NCBI RefSeq assembly: GCF_900114435.1
Contig: NZ_FOZK01000002.1
Span: forward strand, 1,116,001-1,180,000
Reading direction: 5' to 3'
Length of the DNA: 64,000 nt
Origin: Halomicrobium zhouii
GTDB lineage: Archaea > Halobacteriota > Halobacteria > Halobacteriales > Haloarculaceae
Every line of letters starts with the position of its first letter. The stretch's first letter is position 1. The position numbers and the translations under genes were made by a program. Under the pieces are notes generated by a model that saw nothing but the letters and a program-made list of their open reading frames with translations, had not been told where the DNA came from and did no database searches. Positions 52,441 to 60,815 of this stretch are shown here, in pieces.

Positions 52441-53643
52441 ATGTCCGGACGCCGACGGCGCGAACTCGCCGATTCGTTTCGCCTCGTCACTGGTGACGAG
52501 CAGTGGTGCCTCCGCGACCTGCTGGTCGGCGTCGTCGCGGCCGCCGTCTGGATCGGCGGGACGGGTGCGCTCGCCATCCAGGTTGCCGACGTACTCGGCG
52601 TTCCACTCGGACTCGGGGTCGGTGAGAGCCCGTCGCCGCTCGCGGTCGGCCTCTTCGCCGTCCTCTGGCTCGCCGTCCCGGCCGTCGCCGTCACGGTCCG
52701 AATCCGGCGACGGACGCTGAACCTCCGCGGCAACGTCGAACAGTACTACCGCTTCGAACATCCGGCCGCGTTACTCGCGCCGCCAGCGCTCCTCGTCGTC
52801 GTGGCTGTCGTGGTCGGAATGGCCCTCGGCGGGTTCCCGTCGTCCGTCTCCCTGGTGTTGCTCCCCGTCGGCCTGTTCGCCCTGATACGGACGCTCGCCT
52901 TCAGCTACCGGGTGTACTCCTTCTCTCACCCGCTGGTCGTCCATCTCTTCGTCGCCGTCTCGACCACGGTGGCACTCGCCAGCGCGCTGGCGGCAGTCGG
53001 GATGGCGACGGGGCAGGGCCAGTTCACAGAGCGGGTACTCCGCGCGGCGGGACTGCCGTCGTGGGTCCTCGGGACCGTCTCGGTCGAGGGCGTCGTCGTG
53101 TCGGGCGTCGCCGTGGTGGCGGCGCTTCCGGTCGGCCTGGCGCTGGCGTACGTGCTGGTCCAGACGGTGGTCTCGCTGGCCGTGCGGCTGGTCGAACCCG
53201 ACGTCGACCGGTCCTCGATGCGGACTGGCCAGCGGTATCCGCCGTTCCTGGACTCGACCACGCCAGTCGGTACCTCCGTCGATTCGTCGGATTCCTCAGC
53301 CGGGTCGACTGGCACGGACACCGACGCCTCGACTGCAGACCGGGGGCCGACCGAATCGGACGGAGACGGGACGGACTCGGAAGATTCGGTGGAATCCGAC
53401 GACGAGGGGGAGGACCTCGACGACGTCAGTAACACGCGCGTGTTCACGCCGCCCGCCGACGACGGTGACGGCGGATTCGGGTCCAGTACGGCCGGCGAGA
53501 CGCGCTCGGTTCCGGGGACCGACGACGAAGTGACGTCCTCGACTGGCGGTGGTTCTCGCTGTGACGCCTGTGGCGAGACCTTCTCGATGGAGACGGACGT
53601 CCGGTTCTGTCCCAACTGTGGAACCGCGCTGGACGGCGAGTGA
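52441..53643 (+). CDS. Membrane protein with C-terminal zinc ribbon
   Basis: A 400-residue protein. Six membrane helices lie between residues about 28 and 245. A Ser/Thr/Asp-rich, probably disordered stretch (about 270-360) contains many TD/TE sites suitable for phosphorylation, including VSNTRVFTPP. The end is a zinc ribbon (CDACGETFSMETDVRFCPNC). It may be the membrane receptor or target of the cytoplasmic kinase/FHA proteins, which is inference from position and from the zinc ribbon shared with the previous gene. Confidence 0.8.
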   Translation: MSGRRRRELADSFRLVTGDEQWCLRDLLVGVVAAAVWIGGTGALAIQVADVLGVPLGLGVGESPSPLAVGLFAVLWLAVPAVAVTVRIRRRTLNLRGNVEQYYRFEHPAALLAPPALLVVVAVVVGMALGGFPSSVSLVLLPVGLFALIRTLAFSYRVYSFSHPLVVHLFVAVSTTVALASALAAVGMATGQGQFTERVLRAAGLPSWVLGTVSVEGVVVSGVAVVAALPVGLALAYVLVQTVVSLAVRLVEPDVDRSSMRTGQRYPPFLDSTTPVGTSVDSSDSSAGSTGTDTDASTADRGPTESDGDGTDSEDSVESDDEGEDLDDVSNTRVFTPPADDGDGGFGSSTAGETRSVPGTDDEVTSSTGGGSRCDACGETFSMETDVRFCPNCGTALDGE

Positions 53644-53673
53644 TCGACTGCGGGTTTCGCGACTCCCGGGCCG

Positions 53674-54528
53674 TCAGGCCAGTGGCCGGAACCACACGGC
53701 CGCGAGCAACAGGGCGAGAAAGACGTAGGACCCCCGGATGAGGAGCATCGTCGCGAGTTCGGCGTCGGCGTTCCGCGAGAGCACGGCCACGATGCCGAAC
53801 GCGAGGGCTGCGAGCGCGGCGCTCGGCGGAATCGAACTCATCGTGACCGCCATCGCGAGCACGGCGACCATCCCCAGGAACATCAGACCGTAGGCCAGCC
53901 GCCGCGCCCGGGTCCGCCCGAGGACGACGGCGACGGTTCGCTTGTCGATGGAGCGATCGTACTCGACGTCGGTCGAGTCGTCGATGACCTTGATTCCCGA
54001 GAGGACGACCAGGAAGACGACGGCCAGTGCGACGACGACGGGCGCAAGCCCGGCCGTCTGGACGTAGAACCCGCCGAGTAGCGCGAAGGCGATGCCGGTC
54101 GGGTAACCGATGCTCGCGGTGACCGGATGCATGTCGAGCCGGGGGGCGTGGTGGTAGCCGATGAGCCACCCCGGGAGCGTGATCAGGGCGGCCCAGACGT
54201 CGACGAGCGCGAACAGGCCGAGCGTGCAGGCGAAGAACCCGACGGAGGTGCCGGCCAGCGCGAGGCGACAGCCCCGTTCCGAGAGCGGGTGGTCGTCGTC
54301 CTCCCCGCGGCCGTAGAAGTCGACGTAGCCGTCTTTCACGTGGGCGGTGTAGAGGCCGAAGAAGACGGCGGCGAGGTGGACGCCGGCGAGCGGGAGGGAG
54401 AACTGGTCGGCCAGCAGTCCGCCGAACAGCGACGCCGAGAGCGGCGGGAGCATGAAGACGGGGTGGACCTGCGAGGCGAGCGCCCGAACGGCGGCCGCGA
54501 CGCCGGATCCGTGCCGCGCGATTGCCAT
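53674..54528 (-). CDS. UbiA-family prenyltransferase
   Basis: A 284-residue protein with eight or nine helices. Both aspartate-rich UbiA motifs are present: HVKDGYVDFYGRGEDD (first) and GIKVIDDSTDVEYDRSIDKRT cut to IDDSTDVEYDRSIDK (second). Members prenylate quinone, heme or lipid head groups; in archaea one makes digeranylgeranylglyceryl phosphate. The substrate is not clear, and the first motif differs from the NxxxD form of DGGGP synthase. The minus-strand TATA box at 54551-54558 supports a leaderless start at 54528. Confidence 0.88.
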   Translation of the reverse strand: MAIARHGSGVAAAVRALASQVHPVFMLPPLSASLFGGLLADQFSLPLAGVHLAAVFFGLYTAHVKDGYVDFYGRGEDDDHPLSERGCRLALAGTSVGFFACTLGLFALVDVWAALITLPGWLIGYHHAPRLDMHPVTASIGYPTGIAFALLGGFYVQTAGLAPVVVALAVVFLVVLSGIKVIDDSTDVEYDRSIDKRTVAVVLGRTRARRLAYGLMFLGMVAVLAMAVTMSSIPPSAALAALAFGIVAVLSRNADAELATMLLIRGSYVFLALLLAAVWFRPLA

Positions 54529-54550
54529 GTGCGGTCAAAGGGGCGCTCGT

Positions 54551-54558
54551 GTTAAAAA
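54551..54558 (-). promoter_or_regulatory. TATA box of the UbiA gene
   Basis: TTTTTAAC on the minus strand, centred about 27 nt before the start at 54528. Confidence 0.55.
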
Positions 54559-54592
54559 TCCAATCAGAATATGGGGTGGTCGGCCCGCTCCC

Positions 54593-54964
54593 CTACCGCC
54601 AGTTCCCCCGGTCGAGGACGAATCCGGAGACGTGGGAGGCCAAGTCGCGGGCGTCGCGTTCGGTCGGCGCGTGGAGTTCGCCGGAGACTGACCCGGCCTC
54701 GCCGCCGACGCCTTCCGTCTCCGAGACCGGGTCAGTCCCGGTGGGGTAGGGCCGTCGCGAGCGGACGCGGTCGCGCAACGCCTGGAGCGCGGCCTGGGTC
54801 AGTTCGGCGTCGAGGTGCTGGAGGTCGTAGTGGACGACGTAGCCGCGCGCGGCGTCGCGGACGGCGAGCACTGGCTGGCCGCGGTCGGCACAGCGCTCCC
54901 AGAGAGCCCGCTGTTCGTCGACCGTCTCGTAGACGGGGACGTTCGAGGACGCCAGGTATTCCAT
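54593..54964 (-). CDS. Small soluble haloarchaeal protein, unknown
   Basis: A 123-residue protein: MEYLASSNVPVYETVDEQRA, CADRGQPVLAVRDAARGYVV, HYDLQHLDAELTQAALQALR, then a polar linker and RDARDLASHVSGFVLDRG. No known motif, membrane helix or metal site. The compact alpha/beta start suggests a small folded domain. I do not recognise it. Confidence 0.65.
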   Translation of the reverse strand: MEYLASSNVPVYETVDEQRALWERCADRGQPVLAVRDAARGYVVHYDLQHLDAELTQAALQALRDRVRSRRPYPTGTDPVSETEGVGGEAGSVSGELHAPTERDARDLASHVSGFVLDRGNWR

Positions 54965-55138
54965 CGGTGGGACTGTACGGTCTGGAACACTATTGGCCTG
55001 TCGTCGGGCCCGGTGACAGTTCGCCGGACGGCGTCGCGATCGCGGGACAGAAACTCGATACCGGATCGGTCACGTGCCGGGTGTCCTCGCGGACGGACCG
55101 CCTGAGCGGTGGTCAGTGTCGGACCGATTGAGCGGTGG

Positions 55139-56263
55139 TCAGTGTCGGACCGCCTGTGCGGCGTCGTCCATAATCTCGAGTGCCTCTTTCAGCGTCTCGA
55201 CGTCGACGGCGTAGGAGATGCGCGCGTACCCCGCGCCGTGCTCGCCGAAGGCCTCGCCCGGGACGATGACGACGCCGCGGTCGATCACTTCGTCGACGAA
55301 CCCTTCGGGGACCTTCGGCATCGCGTAGAAGGCGCCCTGGGGTGTGGGACAGTCGAGGCCGGCGTCGGCGAGGCCGTCGACGAGGACGTCGCGACGCTCC
55401 TCGAAGGCGGCGCTCATCTCCGCGACGGCGTCCTGGGGCCCGTTCAGCGCCGCTTCGGCGGCGTACTGCGAGGGCGCGGCGGCGCAGGCCTGGGCGTACT
55501 GGTGGACGCGCAGCATGCGCTCGACGCGCTCGTTCGACCCCGTCACCCAGCCGAGTCGCCACCCGGTCATCGAGTAGCTCTTCGAGCAGCCGTTGACGAC
55601 GACGACGTTGCCGGTGTCGTCGAACTCCGCGGGCGAGCGGTGTTCACCGTCGAAGACGATGTGTTCGTACATCTCGTCGGAGATGCACAGCACGTCGTGG
55701 TCGCTGGCGATGCGGGCGAACTCTCGCATGTCCTCGGGCGACTGGACCGCGCCGGTCGGATTGGCGGGGCTGTTGACGACGAACGCCGCGGTGTCGTCGG
55801 TGATGGCGTCCTCCACCGTCGCGGGATCCATCGTCAGGTCCTCGCGTAGCGGGACGGGCCTCGGCGTCCCGCCGGCGAGTTTCGTCAGCGCGTCGTAGGA
55901 GACGAATCCCGGGTCGGGGAAGACGACCTCCTCGCCCGCGTCGACGTGGGCCTCGATGGCGACGTGGAGCGCCTCGCTCCCGCCAGCGGTCGCGATGATA
56001 TCCCCGGGGTCGACGTCGAGGTCGTTGTCCCGCGCGTGCTTGTCCGCGATGGCCTCCCGCAGCGACTCGGTCCCCTTGTTCGACGTGTACGCGTCCACGT
56101 CGCCGGCCCGGATGGCGTCGATGGCGCCCTCCCTGGCGTGCTCGGGCGTCGGGAAGTCGGGCTGGCCGAGGCCGAGGTTGATGGCGTCCTCGCCGGCCGC
56201 TTCGAACACCTCGCGGATGCCGCTGATCGATATCGCCTCCACGCGCGCGGAGAAGTCGGTCAT
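55139..56263 (-). CDS. Class I/II PLP aminotransferase
   Basis: A 374-residue fold-type I aminotransferase. NLGLGQPDFPTPEHAREG opens the domain, TAGGSEALHVAIEAH binds PLP phosphate, NSPANPTGAV and DEMYEHIVFDG contribute the pyridine contacts, and the Schiff-base lysine lies in NGCSKSYSMTGWRLGW. The C-terminal arginine for the substrate carboxylate is in GYARISYAV. It is close to haloarchaeal aspartate or aromatic aminotransferases; the specificity is open. Confidence 0.92.
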   Translation of the reverse strand: MTDFSARVEAISISGIREVFEAAGEDAINLGLGQPDFPTPEHAREGAIDAIRAGDVDAYTSNKGTESLREAIADKHARDNDLDVDPGDIIATAGGSEALHVAIEAHVDAGEEVVFPDPGFVSYDALTKLAGGTPRPVPLREDLTMDPATVEDAITDDTAAFVVNSPANPTGAVQSPEDMREFARIASDHDVLCISDEMYEHIVFDGEHRSPAEFDDTGNVVVVNGCSKSYSMTGWRLGWVTGSNERVERMLRVHQYAQACAAAPSQYAAEAALNGPQDAVAEMSAAFEERRDVLVDGLADAGLDCPTPQGAFYAMPKVPEGFVDEVIDRGVVIVPGEAFGEHGAGYARISYAVDVETLKEALEIMDDAAQAVRH

Positions 56264-56360
56264 ACTCTACGGGGTGTCGCGCTCGCCGATAACTGTTGGT
56301 GGTCCGCCGCGGTCGAAAAAACGAAGAAATCGACGTGGTTCGGCTGGTCCGACCGCTCCG

Positions 56361-59168
56361 TCAGTAGTTCCGTCGCCTGAAGGCCAGGACCGATGCGCCG
56401 GCGAACGCGAACGTCCCGGCTATCAGTCCGCCTGGTGCCGATCCGGGGACTATTCCACTACCGGCCGGGTTGCTCATCGACGCGGCGCCTGTTCCCTCAC
56501 AGGACTCGACGTCCCCGCTGTCCGGGAGGTCTCCGGGGTCGCCGGGGAACGTGCAGGTCTCCCCGCCCGCTCCGACCACGGCGCCGGTGACGTCGTAGAT
56601 CGTCGACGTCCACTGGGCCTCGACCGGCTCGTTCGGCTCCTTAAATGCCTCAGCTGTCATCGTCGTTCCCGCTTCGTCGCCTTCGGCAGTGAACGAACTA
56701 CCGGTCCACTCCCACCTGACGAACGGTTCGCCCTCCGGACAGTCATCGGCTCCTGCTCCGCCTATCGTGGGTGCTCCCTCGTCAGTTGTGCAGAGCAGAA
56801 CGTAGCTGATCGCCGCACGCTGATCTTCCGTCTCGGTATCGGTCTCAGTGTCCGTTTCCGTGTCGGTCTCAGTGTCCGTCTCGGTATCGGTCTCCGTGTC
56901 AGTCTCAGTGTCTGTCTCGGTGTCAGTCTCCGTGTCGGTCTCAGTGTCTGTTTCCGTGTCAGTCTCAGTGTCCGTCTCGGTGTCAGTCTCCGTGTCGGTC
57001 TCAGTGTCCGTCTCCGTGTCGGTCTCAGTGTCCGTTTCCGTGTCAGTCTCAGTGTCGGTCTCGGTATCGGTCTCCGTGTCGGTCTCAGTGTCCGTTTCCG
57101 TGTCGGTCTCAGTGTCCGTTTCCGTGTCGGTCTCAGTGTCGGTCTCGGTATCGGTTTCCGTGTCGGTCTCAGTGTCCGTTTCCGTGTCCGTCTCGGTGTC
57201 TGTCTCGGTGTCCGTCTCGGTATCGGTCTCAGTGTCCGTTTCCGTGTCCGTCTCGGTGTCCGTTTCCGTGTCGGTCTCAGTGTCAGTCTCGGTCTCAGTG
57301 TCTGTCTCCGTGTCCGTCTCGGTGTCAGTCTCGGTCTCAGTGTCTGTCTCCGTGTCCGTCTCGGTATCGGTCTCGGTGTCTGTCTCGGTGTCCGTTTCCG
57401 TGTCAGTCTCGGTGTCGGTCTTTGTTTCCGTCTCGGTGTCTGTCTCGGTGTCTGTCTCCGTGTCCGTCTCGGTGTCCGTTTCCGTGTCAGTCTCGGTGTC
57501 AGTCTTTGTTTCCGTCTCGGTGTCGGTCTCAGTGTCCGTTTCTGTGTCGGTCGGCCGATCGGTCTTCGTTTCGGTGTCGGTGTCCGTTTCCGCGTCAGTC
57601 GGCTTCTCTGTCTCGTTATCCGTCGTCACGTCGCCGCAGTCGCTGTTCAGGAGGTACGCGGCGCCGGCGTCGGTCTCTCCGTCGTTGTCGTTGTCCGGCG
57701 CGCCGACGAGGATAGCCTGTCCGCCGTCGTCGGTCACGTTGCCGGCGCCGGAGACGGCGTGGCCGGCGCGGTCGGTGGCGGCCTCGCCGTAGAACGTGGC
57801 GGCGGCGTCACCGAGCGACTGGAACGCCGGGGGCGACTGGGCTCCGGCGACTACGTAGGCGGCACCGGAGTCGTTTCCGTTCTCGTCGTGGCCGGGTGCG
57901 CCGACGAGCAGGTCGTCGATTCCGTCACAGGTGACGTCGGCCGGGCCGGCGTCGGAGACGGACCAGCCCGCCAGGTCGCCCTCACGGTCGCCGGTCAGCG
58001 TTCGGTCGGCATCGGCCAGGGAGCGCACTCCCTCGGCGTCGGCGCCGCCGTAGACGACGTAGGCCGCGCCGGTCGCGTCGACGGCGTCGGCGTCGTGGTA
58101 CGGTGCGCCGACGACGACGTCCGCGACGCCGTCGTCGTTCACGTCACCGGCGCCCGAGACGGACCACCCGGCACGGTCGCGGTCCGAGGCGCCGGTGAGG
58201 ATCAGGTCGGCCGATCCGAGGTCGACTGTCCCCGAGACGTCGGTGGAGACGACGTAGGCGCCGCCGGCGCTCGCCGTCTCGTTCGTCTCGCCGGACCAGT
58301 TCATCGCGCCCACGACGACGTCGGCCGTGCCGTCGTCGTCGACGTCACCGGCACCGGAGACGGACCAGCCCGCCTGGTGGCCGGCCGACTCGCCTTCCAT
58401 CGTCGCCGCGGCTGCGTCGTCGAGCGCAGCGGTTCCGTTGGCGTCCGCGCCGGGGACCAGGTACGCGGCGCCCGCCTCGTCGTTCGCGTAGGGCGCTCCG
58501 ACCAGGACCGCGTCGTCACCGTCTGCGTCGGTCGCGTTCGACACCGACCAGCCCGCGCGGGCGTCCGCGTCGGTGCCTTCCAGGGTAGCGTTCGCGTCGG
58601 CGAGGCTCATGTTCGCGGGGAGCGAGTCGCCGCCGTGGACGACGTAGGCCGCGCCGGTGTTCGACCCGGTCGAGTCGTGGTTCGGCGCACCGACGACGAC
58701 GTCGTCGTAGCCGTCGTCGTTCACGTCACCCGCGTGCGAGACGGACCAGCCGGCCATGTCGTCGGCCGAGGCGCCGACGAGTTTGACGTCGGCGTCTTCC
58801 AGGTCGACCTCGCTCGCGTTCACGGGCCCGTAGACGATGTAGGCCGCGCCGGCGTCCTCGCCGCCGGTGTCGTTGTGCGGCGCGCCGATGATCAGGTCGT
58901 CGACGCCGTCGCCGTTGACGTCACCGGCGCTGGCGACCGATCGCCCCGCGGTATCGTTCATACCTTCACCGTGGAACTCCGTGTCCGCGTCCGAGAGGTT
59001 GGTCTCGCCGGAGAGCCCGTCCGGTTCGGCTTGCTGTGCGACCTGTGACTGACCACCGGTCGTGACGGCGCCGGCGGTAATCACCATCGTGCTCGCGACC
59101 ACGAGGAATGTGATCGCGACGACTGTCCCATTCGACAACGCTGTCGTAGAGATTCGCTTTGGAAGCAT
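56361..59168 (-). CDS. Secreted seven-bladed FG-GAP protein with (TETD)n stalk and membrane anchor
   Basis: A 935-residue surface protein. The signal is in the first 40 residues (TVVAITFLVVASTMVITAGA). Seven integrin-alpha-like FG-GAP repeats follow (e.g. DVNGDGVDDLIIGAPHNDTG, GAAYVVYG), each with a calcium-binding DxDxDG, forming a beta-propeller to about residue 520. Then comes a stalk of about 250 residues of nearly pure Thr-Glu-Thr-Asp, a region of about 100 residues with four cysteines, and the C-terminal helix GGLIAGTFAFAGASVLAFRRR as anchor. The start at 59168 is chosen at the signal peptide. It is probably an adhesin or cell-surface receptor. Confidence 0.92.
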   Translation of the reverse strand: MLPKRISTTALSNGTVVAITFLVVASTMVITAGAVTTGGQSQVAQQAEPDGLSGETNLSDADTEFHGEGMNDTAGRSVASAGDVNGDGVDDLIIGAPHNDTGGEDAGAAYIVYGPVNASEVDLEDADVKLVGASADDMAGWSVSHAGDVNDDGYDDVVVGAPNHDSTGSNTGAAYVVHGGDSLPANMSLADANATLEGTDADARAGWSVSNATDADGDDAVLVGAPYANDEAGAAYLVPGADANGTAALDDAAAATMEGESAGHQAGWSVSGAGDVDDDGTADVVVGAMNWSGETNETASAGGAYVVSTDVSGTVDLGSADLILTGASDRDRAGWSVSGAGDVNDDGVADVVVGAPYHDADAVDATGAAYVVYGGADAEGVRSLADADRTLTGDREGDLAGWSVSDAGPADVTCDGIDDLLVGAPGHDENGNDSGAAYVVAGAQSPPAFQSLGDAAATFYGEAATDRAGHAVSGAGNVTDDGGQAILVGAPDNDNDGETDAGAAYLLNSDCGDVTTDNETEKPTDAETDTDTETKTDRPTDTETDTETDTETETKTDTETDTETDTETDTETDTETDTETETKTDTETDTETDTETDTETDTETDTETDTETETDTETDTETDTETETDTETDTETDTETDTETDTETDTETDTETDTETDTETDTETDTETDTETDTETDTETDTETDTETDTETDTETDTETDTETDTETDTETDTETDTETDTETDTETDTETDTETDTETDTETDTETDTETDTETDTETDTETDTETDTETDTETEDQRAAISYVLLCTTDEGAPTIGGAGADDCPEGEPFVRWEWTGSSFTAEGDEAGTTMTAEAFKEPNEPVEAQWTSTIYDVTGAVVGAGGETCTFPGDPGDLPDSGDVESCEGTGAASMSNPAGSGIVPGSAPGGLIAGTFAFAGASVLAFRRRNY
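56824..57606. repeat. Low-complexity (gtctcNgtgtcN)n tract encoding the TETD stalk
   Basis: About 780 bp of 6- and 12-bp units (gtctcagtgtcc, gtttccgtgtcg, gtctcggtatcg) on the plus strand, coding T-E-T-D on the minus strand. Third positions vary freely while the protein stays fixed, so selection holds the peptide, and the tract should be prone to length changes. Confidence 0.9.
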
Positions 59169-59564
59169 TCCTTCGACGGTACCCGACCAGTCACCTTTGT
59201 TATAAATAGAGAAACGAGAGTAAGGGATATTACCGGTCGAAGCCGGGCGAGTAACTCGCGACGATCCGACCGACAACGTCCGCTTACAGGAGTACTGACG
59301 AGCGCGTCAGAACCGTTCTGTACCGAGTCGAAAAACACAACCTGATTCTGTCACATCCGTCGCGAGGCGGAGGGACGTTCGCCTCCGCCGTCGCTACGGT
59401 AGACTGATAGGACCAGGCGCGACCGAGTTAAGCCGACGCACTCCCCGGATAACGGTGGCTTTCGAAGCCCAGAGTAGACCGCTCGGATCCCGACGCCGCG
59501 AATCGCGCCCCTCCCTCCGCCGGCTGCGACGCTTCCGCACTGGTCGAGAGAAGCGAAGCGAGTA
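59169..59564. other. Promoter region of the FG-GAP gene and gene-free gap
   Basis: 396 bp without a supportable gene. It contains the FG-GAP promoter at about 59200 and nothing further that I can name. Short frames in it have basic, GC-rich shadow composition. Confidence 0.5.
59200..59206 (-). promoter_or_regulatory. TATA box of the FG-GAP surface protein gene
   Basis: TTTATAA on the minus strand, centred about 35 nt before the start at 59168, so a leader of only a few bases is expected. Confidence 0.6.
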
Positions 59565-59714
59565 TTACTCCTCGACTGCGTCACGGAGATCGTCGATGTG
59601 CGTTTCGAGGCGGCGGAGCGTCGCGTCCGCGTCGGTGTACCCGTTGTCGTACTCGCTGTAACAGTCGTCGGCGCTGGCCAGGAACTCCCGAACGGTCGCT
59701 TCGATGTCGTCCAT
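59565..59714 (-). CDS. 49-residue acidic helical protein, unknown
   Basis: Reads MDDIEATVREFLASADDCYS, EYDNGYTDADATLRRLETHI, DDLRDAVEE. Two amphipathic helices are predicted around a Tyr/Asp turn. The frame is open further upstream but that part is Arg-rich noise. Similar small helical proteins are common in haloarchaea. No function known. Confidence 0.6.
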   Translation of the reverse strand: MDDIEATVREFLASADDCYSEYDNGYTDADATLRRLETHIDDLRDAVEE

Positions 59715-59839
59715 ACGTCGCGTTCGTCGCGCGACGGTTGAAACCTGGCGATTCCAGTCGGGGGGCTTCGGTGAGGACGCCGAGCGCACGAAACTGCGTG
59801 GCGTCAGGTTGATAGCCGGGCGGCACTGACCCGCCGCCC

Positions 59840-60520
59840 ATGGAACTGGCCTACCGGGACCGGGCGCTCGTCCTCGACGACGTCCTCGTGCTCGCGGACC
59901 TCCACGTGGGGAAGGGGGAGACGGCGAACCTGGAGGTTCCGGTCGGCGACAGCGCGGACATGACCGGGCGCTTCGAGGCGCTCGTGAGCGAAGGCGACGT
60001 CTCGGCCGTCGTCGTCGCCGGCGACTTCCTCCACTCGTTCGGCACGATTCCCCGGACCGTCGAGGAGACGGTCCGGGAGGTCTTTCGCATCGGCGATGCG
60101 TACGACGTCGAGATCACCGTCACGCCGGGGAACCACGACCCGATGATCGAGTCGCTCTGGGACGGCGGGATTCGGGACGAGTACCGCGTCGGTGACACGG
60201 TGGTTCTCCACGGCCACGAGACGCCAGACGCCGACGCCGACCGGTACGTCGTCGGCCACGACCACCCGACCATCGTCATCGAGGGACAGCGCCGACCGTG
60301 TTACCTCTACGGCGAGGACGCCTATCGCGGTGCCGACGTCCTGATGCTCCCCTCGTTCAACCGCCTCGTCCGCGGCGTCAGGGTCAACGGGATGTACGCC
60401 GGTGACTTCATGTCACCCCTCGTCCGGAGCGCCGAGGCGTTCAGGCCAATCGTTCGCGACGAGGACGCCGGCGAGACCCTGGAGTTCCCGCCGCTGGGGG
60501 AGTTCCGACGGATGCTGTAG
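59840..60520 (+). CDS. Calcineurin-like metallophosphoesterase
   Basis: A 226-residue phosphoesterase of the archaeal MJ0037/YmdB-like type often encoded by helicase genes. Metal motifs: LADLHVGKGE (DxH), VVAGDFLHSFG (GDxxH), VTPGNHDPM (GNHD), VLHGHETP and VGHDHPTI (GH and GHxH). The substrate (nucleic acid or cyclic nucleotide) is unknown. The start at 59840 places the first strand at VLVLADLH. Confidence 0.92.
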   Translation: MELAYRDRALVLDDVLVLADLHVGKGETANLEVPVGDSADMTGRFEALVSEGDVSAVVVAGDFLHSFGTIPRTVEETVREVFRIGDAYDVEITVTPGNHDPMIESLWDGGIRDEYRVGDTVVLHGHETPDADADRYVVGHDHPTIVIEGQRRPCYLYGEDAYRGADVLMLPSFNRLVRGVRVNGMYAGDFMSPLVRSAEAFRPIVRDEDAGETLEFPPLGEFRRML

Positions 60521-60607
60521 GTCGCGCCGGATGCTGTAGGGATGCGGCCTGCAGGAATCTGGATCGATCCCGGAAGCTATTTTGGCCGCGGCGGCCCTCG
60601 CTCGCAC

Positions 60608-60760
60608 ATGGCTACGACGCAAGTGGCGCTCGCGCTCATCGGAACGACGCTCTTCGGACTCACGCTCCTCTGCTGGGGAACGCTGTACTACGTCCCACGG
60701 ATCCTGAACGGCGAAGATCACGCGGAGAACGCACACGCCGACGCCGGCCGGCCGAGCTGA
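60608..60760 (+). CDS. 50-residue single-helix membrane protein
   Basis: Reads MATTQVALALIGTTLFGLTL, LCWGTLYYVPRILNGEDHAE, then a polar end. One clear membrane helix (about 5-28) with a short cytoplasmic tail. Start ATG 60608 lies after a TATA-like agctattttggc about 30 nt upstream, supporting a real leaderless gene. Function unknown. Confidence 0.65.
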   Translation: MATTQVALALIGTTLFGLTLLCWGTLYYVPRILNGEDHAENAHADAGRPS

Positions 60761-60815
60761 GCCCGGCGTCGTCACCGCTTCGTCACCGCTCCGGTACCGC
60801 CCCGGAATCGCTCCG

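Noticed and set aside
56848-57792. Pure Ser-Val repeat frame on the plus strand
   Set aside because: Direct antisense reading of the TETD stalk repeat; no domain or promoter.
55956-59048. 1030-aa plus-strand frame opposite the aminotransferase start and FG-GAP gene
   Set aside because: Its RVGLSVRF-type repeats are just the TETD tract read backwards in another frame. It spans two minus-strand genes and lacks any domain.
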